A DNA stretch of 8,234 nt from an uncultured Brevibacterium sp. (GTDB taxonomy: Bacteria; Actinomycetota; Actinomycetes; Actinomycetales; Brevibacteriaceae), in the NCBI GenBank assembly GCA_943914815.1, contig CALUDL010000074.1, forward strand, positions 1 to 8,234, in the 5' to 3' direction. This document shows positions 1 to 8,234 of this stretch, piece after piece. A model generated the notes under the pieces. That model was not told the origin of the DNA. It made no database searches and saw only the letters and a list, made by a program, of their open reading frames with translations. How positions within the stretch are numbered: position 1 is the first letter of the stretch; every line of letters begins with the position of its first letter. The position numbers were made by a program, and so were the translations under genes.

Positions 1-284
1 ACATGAAGGCCGACAAGTTCATCATGCTCACCGATGTTCCGGGCCTGTACGCCAACTGGCCCGACACCGACAGCCTCATCAGCGAAATCACTGCGCAAGA
101 ACTGCGTGAGCTTTTGCCGTCGCTCGATTCAGGCATGATCCCCAAAATGACGGCTGCTCTGGAAGCAGTTGATGCAGGTGTGAACCAAGTTCACGTTGTC
201 GACGGGCGTACCGCCCATTCGGTCCTTCTCGAAGTCTTTACCGACGAAGGAATCGGAACCATGGTGTTAGGAGGCGACGCATGA
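1..284 (+). CDS. argB: N-acetylglutamate kinase, C-terminal 93 residues (partial)
   Basis: This is the 3' end of the gene for the ATP-dependent kinase that makes N-acetyl-glutamyl-5-phosphate, the second step of arginine synthesis in the cytoplasm. The reading frame is already open at the window edge. The ATG at base 3 is an internal methionine where relatives usually have a similar hydrophobic residue in (L)KADK, so it is not the start. Visible family motifs are [15 protein letters not shown], the SGMIPKM segment with the lysine expected to contact phosphate (visible residue 48), and [25 protein letters not shown]. From family knowledge, the last stretch resembles the arginine-binding C-terminus of feedback-inhibited kinases, so end-product inhibition is plausible but inferred. 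About two thirds of the usual 290-310 residues lie upstream. The stop overlaps the argD start as ATGA, which suggests translational coupling. Confidence 0.95.
   Translation, partial: MKADKFIMLTDVPGLYANWPDTDSLISEITAQELRELLPSLDSGMIPKMTAALEAVDAGVNQVHVVDGRTAHSVLLEVFTDEGIGTMVLGGDA
269..274 (+). promoter_or_regulatory. Strong ribosome-binding site of argD
   Basis: AGGAGG lies inside the end of argB, 6 bases before the argD ATG at 281. It is a full match to the anti-Shine-Dalgarno sequence at ideal spacing and fixes the start of argD despite the 4-base overlap with argB. Confidence 0.85.
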
Positions 285-1456
285 CCTGGCAAGATGAACA
301 CAGCAACGCAATCCTGCCCGCACTGGGTAAACCTCAGCTCAAGCTGGTGCGCGGCAACGGAGCCTACGTGTGGGACTCCGAAGGTAAGAAGTACCTGGAT
401 TTCTTAGCCGGAATTGCGGTCAACTCCTTAGGCCACGCGCACCCTGACCTGGTGAAAGCCGTGAGCAACCAAATGCTCACACTTGGGCACATCTCGAACT
501 ACTTCGCGTCCGATCCGCAGATCGAGCTTGCGCACGCACTGCTCAAGGTGGCGAACGCACCCCAGGGCTCGTCGGTGTATTTCTCCAACTCCGGATCAGA
601 AGCCAACGAAGCGGCCCTGAAAATCGCACGCAAAACCGGACGCACCAAGATCGTGGCCGTCGAAGGCGGATTCCACGGGCGCACCCTGGGTTCTCTTTCC
701 GTGACCCACAAACCTGCCTACCGCGAACCTTTCGACCCGCTCATCCCAGGAGTCGAACACGTTCCACACGGCGACATCGATGCACTCACAAACGCCATCG
801 ACGACACCTGCGCAGCCGTCATCATCGAACCCATCCAAGGTGAAGCAGGAGTCCGCCCCCACCCGGCCGGGTACTTGGCAGCGGCACGGGAGGCCACCTC
901 GGCGGCCGGAGCACTTCTCATCCTTGACGAAGTCCAAACCGGAATTGGACGCACCGGCTACTGGTATGCGTTCCAAAACCCAAACATTGGGGAAGGGATC
1001 GTGCCAGACGTGGTCACCTCGGCTAAAGGTATTGGCGGAGGAATCCCACTTGCTGCGACCCTGACATTCGGGGCGGACGTGACGAAACTCCTGGCACCCG
1101 GCGAACACGGCTCCACCTACAGCGGCAACCCCGTGGCCACTGCGGCCGGACTCGCCGTTCTCAACGTCATCGAGCGCGACGGGCTGCTAGAACACGTGCG
1201 CCAAACCGGCGAACACCTGCGTAACAGCCTCGAAAACCTTGACGGCATCACCGGCGTTCGGGGTAGTGGCCTTCTGCTGTCATTCGAACCTGCCGGGGGA
1301 GCGAAAGCCTTTGCCACCTCGGCGCTGACACACGGCATCATCGTCAACCCGGCCACCCCGGAGCGAGTCCGCATCGCGCCACCGCTTATTGTGACTAGTA
1401 GCCAGATCGATGAGTTCATCCACTCGATTCCACAGATTATTCAGGACATCGCATGA
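281..1456 (+). CDS. argD: Acetylornithine aminotransferase
   Basis: This is a PLP-dependent class III aminotransferase, 391 residues long and full length for the family. It converts N-acetylglutamate-5-semialdehyde plus glutamate to N-acetylornithine plus 2-oxoglutarate. Visible motifs in order are [15 protein letters not shown] (41-55), the phosphate-binding [11 protein letters not shown] (102-112), GGFHGRT (129-135), [10 protein letters not shown] (181-190), [12 protein letters not shown] (215-226) with D216 expected to hold the pyridine nitrogen, and SAKGIGGG (247-254) with K249 as the Schiff-base lysine. The start has a strong Shine-Dalgarno site and overlaps the argB stop by 4 bases. The stop overlaps the argF start in the same way. 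The family includes ornithine and succinyl-diaminopimelate aminotransferases, and the operon position makes ArgD the best assignment. Some ArgD enzymes also serve lysine synthesis, which cannot be judged here. Confidence 0.97.
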   Translation: MTWQDEHSNAILPALGKPQLKLVRGNGAYVWDSEGKKYLDFLAGIAVNSLGHAHPDLVKAVSNQMLTLGHISNYFASDPQIELAHALLKVANAPQGSSVYFSNSGSEANEAALKIARKTGRTKIVAVEGGFHGRTLGSLSVTHKPAYREPFDPLIPGVEHVPHGDIDALTNAIDDTCAAVIIEPIQGEAGVRPHPAGYLAAAREATSAAGALLILDEVQTGIGRTGYWYAFQNPNIGEGIVPDVVTSAKGIGGGIPLAATLTFGADVTKLLAPGEHGSTYSGNPVATAAGLAVLNVIERDGLLEHVRQTGEHLRNSLENLDGITGVRGSGLLLSFEPAGGAKAFATSALTHGIIVNPATPERVRIAPPLIVTSSQIDEFIHSIPQIIQDIA

Positions 1457-2421
1457 CCAGACACTTCCTCAAAGACACCGACCTCAGCCCGGCAGAACTC
1501 AACGAAGTACTCGATCTGGCGACTGAACTCAAAGCCAACCCGTACTCGCTCAAGCCGTACGCAGGGCCACAGACAGTCGCGGTCATCTTCGATAAGACCT
1601 CAACCCGCACACGCGTGTCCTTTGCAGCAGGTGTCGCAGCCTTGGGTGGTCAGCCGCTCATCATCAACCCCGGCGAATCCCAGATTGGGCACAAAGAAAC
1701 CATTGAAGACACTGCGCGCGTCATGTCGTCTATGACCTCCACAATCGTGTGGCGCACCTTCGCCCACGAAGGACTTCAAAAGATGGCACAGAACTCCACA
1801 GTGCCCGTCATCAACGCGCTGTGCGACGACTACCACCCGTGCCAACTGCTGGCAGACCTGCTCACGATCCGTGAACACCGGTCAACCGGCGAAGGCAACG
1901 GGCTCGCGGGCCTGACCTTGAGCTACTTCGGTGACGGTGCCAACAACATGGCCCACTCGTACGTGCTGGCCTGCGTCAACGCCGGAATGCACGTGCGCAT
2001 CGCAGCGCCAGAGGGCCACCACCCAGCCACCCACGTACTTAACGAAGCACGTGAACTTGCCACCCAAACCGGCGGAAGCGTCACTGTCACAACAGACGCA
2101 CGGGAAGCCGCCTCGGGCGCAAACATCCTGGTCACCGACACGTGGGTATCCATGGGGCAGGACGCCCACGGGCGCAACGACGCCCAGTCACCCTTCACCC
2201 CCTACACCGTCACGCAGGAACTCATGGACTTAGGCGATGATCCCATCTTCATGCACTGCCTGCCCGCATACCGCGGATACGAAGTGAGCGCAGAGGTCAT
2301 CGACGGCCCCCAGTCGGTCGTGTTTGATGAAGCCGAAAACCGCCTGCACGCACAAAAGGCCCTCATGGCGTGGCTCATGGCGCAATCGCAGGGGAGTGGC
2401 GAACAGGGGAGTGGCGCGTGA
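1453..2421 (+). CDS. argF: Ornithine carbamoyltransferase
   Basis: This is the anabolic enzyme that joins carbamoyl phosphate and ornithine into citrulline, probably as a cytoplasmic trimer. It has 322 residues, slightly longer than the typical 305-315. The carbamoyl-phosphate loop STRTR is at 50-54, HPCQ at 128-131, the ornithine-site DTWVSMG at 229-235, and HCLPAYRG with the catalytic cysteine at 268-275, followed by FDEAENRLHAQKALM. The start overlaps the argD stop as ATGA, with AGGA (1443-1446) 6 bases upstream. The last 10 residues are two copies of QGSG followed by E or A, encoded by a tandem 15-base duplication. They lie beyond the conserved helix, so catalysis is probably unaffected. 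The stop overlaps the argR GTG start by 4 bases. A catabolic arcB role is unlikely given the biosynthetic operon. Confidence 0.97.
   Translation: MTRHFLKDTDLSPAELNEVLDLATELKANPYSLKPYAGPQTVAVIFDKTSTRTRVSFAAGVAALGGQPLIINPGESQIGHKETIEDTARVMSSMTSTIVWRTFAHEGLQKMAQNSTVPVINALCDDYHPCQLLADLLTIREHRSTGEGNGLAGLTLSYFGDGANNMAHSYVLACVNAGMHVRIAAPEGHHPATHVLNEARELATQTGGSVTVTTDAREAASGANILVTDTWVSMGQDAHGRNDAQSPFTPYTVTQELMDLGDDPIFMHCLPAYRGYEVSAEVIDGPQSVVFDEAENRLHAQKALMAWLMAQSQGSGEQGSGA
2389..2416 (+). repeat. Two-copy 15-base tandem repeat at the argF/argR junction
   Basis: The 13-base sequence CAGGGGAGTGGCG occurs at 2389-2401 and again, identically, at 2404-2416, separated by AA, so the period is 15 bases or five codons. 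In argF it encodes QGSGE then QGSGA. Each copy holds the purine run GGGGAG (2391-2396 and 2406-2411). The second lies 6 bases before the argR GTG and is its likely ribosome-binding site. The first is 21 bases upstream of that start and is probably too far to act directly. Confidence 0.9.
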
Positions 2422-2954
2422 GTAAAAACGAAACCAGTAGCGTCGCAAACGCGATTCCCGGAACAAAAGCCGCCCGCCACGCACTGCTGATCGACATCAT
2501 CCGTCGCAACCATGTGCGCTCGCAGACTGAACTCATCGAGCTTCTGGCCGGCACCGGAATCGCAGTCACCCAGGCGACCCTGTCTCGCGATCTGGTGGAG
2601 CTGGGCGCCATCAAGGTGCGCACGGCGGAAGGAAGCGCATACGCTGTTCCAGGTGAAGGGGGCGACCGTTCTCTTGAACAAGGAGTCAAGGGGCATGTCC
2701 TGCATGCGAAGCTTCAGCGGCACTTAGAAGAACTGCTGGTGTCGGCCACATGGTCGGCGAACCTTGCAGTGCTCCGCACCCCACCGGGTGCAGCACAGTT
2801 TCTCGCGTCTACGATCGACCATTCGGTGATTCCCGAAATCATCGGCACGATCGCCGGCGACGACACAGTTCTCATCATTTCAGCAGACCCACAAGGTGGA
2901 AAAGACATTGCCAACCAGTTCATTTGCCTGGCTGGCGCGGAAGACAAGGAGTAA
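2418..2954 (+). CDS. argR: Arginine repressor, ArgR family
   Basis: This is the arginine-responsive DNA-binding regulator of arginine genes. In the family it works as a hexamer that binds ARG-box operators with arginine as co-repressor. Starting at GTG 2418 it has 178 residues, slightly longer than the usual 150-170 because of a short N-terminal extension. The winged helix-turn-helix spans about 17-85, with SQTEL (35-39) and the recognition segment [19 protein letters not shown] (50-68). The C-terminal arginine-binding and oligomerisation domain has PPGAAQFLA (122-130) and GTIAGDDT (143-150), whose aspartates contact arginine in characterised relatives. The GTG was chosen because GGGGAG lies 6 bases upstream and it overlaps the argF stop as GTGA. 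An in-frame ATG at 2370 would lie within argF and add 16 residues unlike the family. Encoded within the operon it presumably controls, it is probably autoregulated. No ARG box was identified in the window. Confidence 0.94.
   Translation: MSKNETSSVANAIPGTKAARHALLIDIIRRNHVRSQTELIELLAGTGIAVTQATLSRDLVELGAIKVRTAEGSAYAVPGEGGDRSLEQGVKGHVLHAKLQRHLEELLVSATWSANLAVLRTPPGAAQFLASTIDHSVIPEIIGTIAGDDTVLIISADPQGGKDIANQFICLAGAEDKE
2946..2951 (+). promoter_or_regulatory. Ribosome-binding site of argG
   Basis: AAGGAG ends just before the argR TAA stop (2952-2954) and 5 bases before the argG ATG. It selects ATG 2957 as the argG start, although the same frame stays open upstream into argR to about 2750. Confidence 0.85.
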
Positions 2955-2956
2955 AC

Positions 2957-5607
<2,651 letters not shown>

Positions 5608-5611
5608 GCAC

Positions 5612-5628
5612 TGTCATGCAGAATGACA
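5612..5628 (+). repeat. Short inverted repeat between argH and tyrS
   Basis: TGTCAT and ATGACA form a perfect 6-base inverted repeat around a 5-base centre (GCAGA), 5 bases after the argH stop. The stem would be weak and no run of T follows, so it does not look like an intrinsic terminator. It could be a regulator-binding site or a minor RNA hairpin. Chance is also possible for a repeat this short. Confidence 0.4.
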
Positions 5629-5637
5629 CAAGGAAAT

Positions 5638-5645
5638 AGGAAAGG
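5638..5645 (+). promoter_or_regulatory. Ribosome-binding site of tyrS
   Basis: AGGAAAGG lies 6 bases before the GTG at 5652. It supports GTG as the tyrS start, giving the N-terminus MDIFSDL typical of the family. Confidence 0.75.
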
Positions 5646-5651
5646 TAACCC

Positions 5652-6944
5652 GTGGACATTTTTAGTGACCTAGTCAAACGCGAGCTTGTCGCTCAGACGA
5701 CTGACGAAGATGCTTTGCACAAAGCACTGTCAGAAGAGTCACTGAAATTTTATGTGGGCTTCGACCCAACGGCTCCCAGCCTGCACATGGGTAACCTTGT
5801 CCAGATCCTTGTTGCCAGGCGCCTACAGGCAGCCGGTCACACGCCTTACATGTTGGTAGGTGGGGCAACCGGGCTGATCGGTGACCCTCGAATGACGTCT
5901 GAACGATCACTTAACCCGCGTGACGTCGTCGAAGGATGGGTGGAAAAAATCCGCGCCCAAATTCAGCCGTTCCTCGACTTCGAGGGCCCCAACGCCGCAA
6001 CCATGGTCAACAACTACGACTGGACCGGCGACATCAGCGTGCTCGACTTCCTGCGCGACGTAGGTAAACACTTCTCAGTGAACCGCATGCTGGCAAAGGA
6101 AGCGGTGTCTGCACGGTTGAATTCGGATGCGGGAATTTCGTTCACCGAATTTGCCTACCAGCTGCTTCAAGGAAATGACTACCTCGAGCTTTACCGCCGC
6201 TACGGAATCACCCTCCAAACCGGTGGATCCGACCAGTGGGGCAACCTGACAAGTGGAGCTGACCTCATTCGTCGCGTGGAACGGACCAGCGTCCACGCGA
6301 TGTCCATCAAACTCATCACAAAAGCTGACGGAACTAAATTCGGTAAAACGGAAACCGGAACTGTGTGGCTCGATCCAACCCTCACCAGCCCATACGCATT
6401 TAGCCAGTTCTGGCTCAACACTGCCGACGCTGACGCTCCGGGCTACCTCAAAGTGTTCTCGCTTCGTGAACTCGACGAAATCAACGACATCATCGAACAG
6501 TTCAAAGGAGCGCCCCACACGCGACTCGTGCAAAAAACGCTCGCACGGGACGTCACGGAACTCGTCCACGGAAAAGAAGCCACGGACCAGGCCTTTGCCG
6601 CTGCCGACGCTCTATTCGGACGCGGGGAACTCAGCGAACTCGACGAACCTACGATCGCTGGTGCCACCTCGGCCCTTCCAGGAACCGACATCGATTCTGC
6701 TGCGCTGGCAACCGGGGTTAACGTCGTTGACCTGTTCGTGGATGCGTTCGCGCAGACCGGGCAACTTAAGTCAAAGGGCGAAGTACGGAAAGCGATCCAG
6801 CAAGGTGGCGCGTACATCAACAACGTCAAGGTCGAATCCGAAGACCACGTGATGACTGCCGATCAATTCCTGCCCGCTGGCGATCACGCAGTAGCACTTT
6901 TGCGACGTGGAAAGAAGACGCTTGCAGTAGCATGCCTGCGGTGA
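5652..6944 (+). CDS. tyrS: Tyrosyl-tRNA synthetase
   Basis: This class I aminoacyl-tRNA synthetase charges tRNA-Tyr with tyrosine in the cytoplasm and is normally essential. It has 430 residues, standard for the bacterial TyrS type. The Rossmann fold opens with YVGFDPTAPSLHMGNLV (34-50), where HMGN (45-48) is the HIGH motif. YQLLQGNDY (169-177) and GGSDQWGN (191-198) form the tyrosine pocket. KFGKT (229-233) is the KMSKS loop. A C-terminal S4-like RNA-binding domain covers about 355-430, including GEVRKAIQQGGAYINNVKV. The start is GTG with a good Shine-Dalgarno site. The gap to argH is too short for a T-box leader, so expression is either by read-through from the arg operon or from a promoter inside argH that I cannot identify. 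Lysine codons are mostly AAA (14 of 20). Confidence 0.98.
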   Translation: MDIFSDLVKRELVAQTTDEDALHKALSEESLKFYVGFDPTAPSLHMGNLVQILVARRLQAAGHTPYMLVGGATGLIGDPRMTSERSLNPRDVVEGWVEKIRAQIQPFLDFEGPNAATMVNNYDWTGDISVLDFLRDVGKHFSVNRMLAKEAVSARLNSDAGISFTEFAYQLLQGNDYLELYRRYGITLQTGGSDQWGNLTSGADLIRRVERTSVHAMSIKLITKADGTKFGKTETGTVWLDPTLTSPYAFSQFWLNTADADAPGYLKVFSLRELDEINDIIEQFKGAPHTRLVQKTLARDVTELVHGKEATDQAFAAADALFGRGELSELDEPTIAGATSALPGTDIDSAALATGVNVVDLFVDAFAQTGQLKSKGEVRKAIQQGGAYINNVKVESEDHVMTADQFLPAGDHAVALLRRGKKTLAVACLR

Positions 6945-7999
6945 AAACGTTTAACGACCGTTCTCCGGCCCTTCCGGTAACCGGAAAGGCCATAGGGCTG
7001 TACGTTGTTCTGGCGATTGGTCTCGCATGGATCGTGACACTGCCCATCTGGTTGATGGGAATTGACCTATCGCCTTCACTTCCCGCCGTGAAAGAAACGG
7101 GGGAGCCAGGGTCTGGGCCCATGCCCACAGAAGGTGAACAGTTCACACAATCTCTGGTAGCACAGGTGTGCGGTGTTGTCATGATGTTCACGCCGAGCGT
7201 TGCCGCAGTGATCACACTGATGGTCAATGGTGTGAAGTTTTCGCACGTGTTTCCGATGCTGGGGGCTGGTCGCCCGGTGGACGTGCCCGGGTTTGGGCCA
7301 CGTGTGGCAGGGAACTGGCCATATATTCGTCGACTTCTTTTGGGGCTTGTGGCCACGCTTGGCGTGACCCTGCTTATTGCACTTGTCATCACTGTTGCCA
7401 CTCCTGTGTGGTCGGCCAATGGCCATACTCTTGCACACCAGTCGGCATCAGCGCTGGCTGTTCCGCTGGGGCTTTTCTTAGTTATGCAGTTCGCCATGAT
7501 TCCTTTAGGCGCGATCTTGAACGCTTTGCCTTCAGTGGGTGAGGAGCTGGGCTGGCGCGGATACTTGTACCCTGCTTTGACGCAGCGGTTGGGTTTTGCA
7601 TGGGCCGTAGTGGTCGGTGGCGCGATCTGGGGCGTGTGGCACGCTCCACTGATCATGGCAGGCTATAACTTTGGGCTGTTTGGGCTGCCCGGTGTGGCAC
7701 TCATGATGGCTTCATGCGTGGGCTTAGGTGCATGGTTCGCATATTTGTACGGCGTCACGGGATCTATTTGGGTTCCTGCGCTTGCCCATGGACTGTTTAA
7801 CGCAGCCGCCGGAATCACTCTGTTGTTTTGGCCCGCAGATACAGCGTTTAACGGCGTGACTGCATCTGTTCTTGGCGTGTGGTCACTTGTGGTTCTTGTG
7901 CCACTTGCTGTGGTGCTCGTGTGGCGAGTAGCAAAAGAGCCAGCGCACGCAGAAAAAAGTTTAGAAAACGGCTTGCAATCTTCTGGCGAGTCAGTATAG
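6932..7999 (+). CDS. CPBP-family intramembrane metalloprotease, polytopic membrane protein
   Basis: The product has 355 residues and about eight predicted membrane segments (near 18-42, 77-98, 134-157, 176-198, 222-240, 252-272, 276-298 and 310-332). Segments 1 and 2 are separated by a Pro/Gly/Glu-rich loop (about 45-73). The family signature is intact: EELGWR (204-209) supplies the EExxxR motif, WGVWH (233-237) the second motif with H237, and HGLFN (286-290) the third. In characterised relatives these residues form a glutamate/histidine site for cleaving CAAX-like or other substrates, and some members work in bacteriocin self-immunity or regulated proteolysis. The substrate here is unknown. 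The start is uncertain: ATG 6932 overlaps tyrS by 13 bases, while GTG 6941 overlaps its stop as GTGA and removes three residues. Neither has a well-spaced ribosome-binding site. Codon use is more mixed and T/G-richer than in the arg genes, fitting a modestly expressed membrane protein. Confidence 0.88.
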   Translation: MPAVKTFNDRSPALPVTGKAIGLYVVLAIGLAWIVTLPIWLMGIDLSPSLPAVKETGEPGSGPMPTEGEQFTQSLVAQVCGVVMMFTPSVAAVITLMVNGVKFSHVFPMLGAGRPVDVPGFGPRVAGNWPYIRRLLLGLVATLGVTLLIALVITVATPVWSANGHTLAHQSASALAVPLGLFLVMQFAMIPLGAILNALPSVGEELGWRGYLYPALTQRLGFAWAVVVGGAIWGVWHAPLIMAGYNFGLFGLPGVALMMASCVGLGAWFAYLYGVTGSIWVPALAHGLFNAAAGITLLFWPADTAFNGVTASVLGVWSLVVLVPLAVVLVWRVAKEPAHAEKSLENGLQSSGESV

Positions 8000-8012
8000 A
8001 GTTTTCAACGTT

Positions 8013-8039
8013 GCTCTCAGCGAGGTAACGAGCGAGAGT
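8013..8039 (+). repeat. Imperfect hairpin downstream of the CPBP gene
   Basis: GCTCTC (8013-8018) can pair with GAGAGT-side bases (8034-8039), giving five Watson-Crick pairs plus a G-T wobble, and two further pairs are possible inside after a bulge. The 8-base palindrome CAACGTTG (8006-8013) abuts it. No T-run follows, so it is at best a weak or factor-assisted terminator for the tyrS-CPBP transcript. It lies before the promoter at 8094, where a terminator would make sense. Confidence 0.3.
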
Positions 8040-8093
8040 CATTTACTCCAGATCAACTCGGTCAAAGCGTAATTCAGATCACAAAGAATGAAT

Positions 8094-8122
8094 TTGCGCC
8101 ACTGTCTCGAATGATGTAGAGT
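8094..8122 (+). promoter_or_regulatory. Sigma70-type promoter, probably of an rRNA operon
   Basis: TTGCGC (8094-8099) and TAGAGT (8117-8122) are separated by exactly 17 bases and resemble the TTGACA/TATAAT elements of housekeeping sigma factors. Transcription would start near 8128-8131. The stretch just upstream (about 8062-8093) is relatively A/T-rich, as in promoters with an UP element. No open reading frame follows before the window ends, which favours a stable RNA transcript over an mRNA. Confidence 0.6.
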
Positions 8123-8128
8123 AAGAAT

Positions 8129-8234
8129 CCGTCGCCAAGGCGAACAGCTCACTACAAGCGAGTGAAGCCCTGGTGAACAAAACCACCTTTAGCGTGAGCC
8201 GGCTGTGTGTTGGTGAGTGTTTTTGTGTGTGTGT
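8129..8234 (+). other. Probable leader of a ribosomal RNA operon (16S gene expected just outside)
   Basis: Following the promoter is a non-coding stretch dense in short inverted repeats: TCGCC/GGCGA (8132-8143), a 7-pair stem with one bulge (8147-8168), TGGT/ACCA (8171-8185) and the palindrome AGCCGGCT (8197-8204). It ends in a TG-rich tract with (TG)5 at 8224-8233. Actinobacterial rRNA leaders carry similar structured stretches and G/T-rich runs near the antitermination boxA and the RNase III stem ahead of 16S. No complete boxA and no 16S bases are visible, so the identity is inferred. An alternative is the 5' leader of an unrelated RNA or mRNA starting beyond the window. Confidence 0.5.
8147..8168 (+). 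repeat. Leader hairpin
   Basis: GCTCACT (8147-8153) pairs with AGTGA plus GC (8161-8168) with one bulged A at 8166 and a 7-base loop (8154-8160), about 20 bases after the predicted transcription start. It is the best stem in the putative leader and is not followed by a T-run, so it is unlikely to terminate transcription. Confidence 0.45.

Noticed and set aside
596..1108. Reverse-strand open frame of 170 codons antisense to argD
   Set aside because: It is a shadow of argD codon structure, with no motif and no ribosome-binding site evidence.
2370..2417. ATG start for argR at 2370
   Set aside because: It lies within argF and adds residues, partly from the QGSG repeat region read in another frame, unlike the ArgR family. 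The GTG at 2418 has well-placed GGGGAG and the operon-typical overlap.
2750..2956. In-frame upstream extension of argG to an ATG at 2750, adding 69 residues
   Set aside because: It overlaps the conserved C-terminal domain of argR in another frame, has no family similarity, and the canonical start at 2957 has a good ribosome-binding site.
5608..5651. T-box riboswitch ahead of tyrS
   Set aside because: A T-box leader needs roughly 150 or more untranslated bases with a specifier stem and antiterminator. Only 44 bases are available and no T-box core is visible.
7168..7542. Second + strand frame of 124 codons inside the CPBP gene
   Set aside because: The Cys/Trp/Arg-rich translation has no family resemblance, and the overlapping frame is clearly the coding one.
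6826..7656. Reverse-strand open frame of 276 codons
   Set aside because: It is antisense to the CPBP gene and the tyrS end, has Pro/Ser/Thr-rich low-complexity content and no recognisable domain, while the + strand frame carries intact motifs.
8224..8234. (TG)5 tract as a phase-variable microsatellite
   Set aside because: It is short and at the window edge, lies in no reading frame, and is more simply part of the G/T-rich leader.

Overview
The window looks like chromosomal DNA of a moderately GC-rich actinobacterium, most likely of the order Micrococcales. The supports are the C-ending codon preference of the arg genes, the gene order argB-argD-argF-argR-argG-argH (the distal part of the actinobacterial argCJBDFRGH cluster), ArgG of about 400 residues, and tyrS directly downstream of the arg genes. 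Genus-level assignment is not possible from the sequence alone.

Bases 1-5607 hold the distal arginine biosynthesis operon, all on the + strand: the 3' end of argB, then complete argD, argF, argR, argG and argH. The junctions are very tight: ATGA overlaps at argB/argD and argD/argF, a GTGA overlap at argF/argR, 2 bases between argR and argG, and 8 bases between argG and argH. The visible enzymes cover N-acetylglutamate phosphorylation (ArgB), transamination to N-acetylornithine (ArgD), ornithine to citrulline (ArgF), citrulline to argininosuccinate (ArgG) and argininosuccinate to arginine plus fumarate (ArgH). ArgR, the arginine-sensing regulator, is encoded in the middle. The operon promoter, its operators, and the expected argC and argJ lie upstream of the window.

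Bases 5608-6944 hold a 44-base gap with a small inverted repeat, then tyrS (tyrosyl-tRNA synthetase, GTG start). Bases 6932-7999 encode a polytopic membrane protein of the CPBP (CAAX protease/bacteriocin-processing, Abi) family, overlapping the end of tyrS.

Bases 8000-8234 contain no gene. They carry a sigma70-type promoter (TTGCGC, 17-base spacer, TAGAGT) followed by a hairpin-rich transcribed stretch that ends in a TG-rich tract at the window edge. The best reading is the promoter and leader of a ribosomal RNA operon whose 16S gene starts just beyond the window. That identity is inferred, because no 16S sequence is present.

This is mostly a housekeeping region and I see no convincing undescribed system. 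The points most worth a second look are a 15-base tandem duplication that doubles the ribosome-binding site at argF/argR, the strict AAG lysine codon use of argG, the CPBP gene between tyrS and the presumed rRNA operon, and the rRNA-like promoter and leader.
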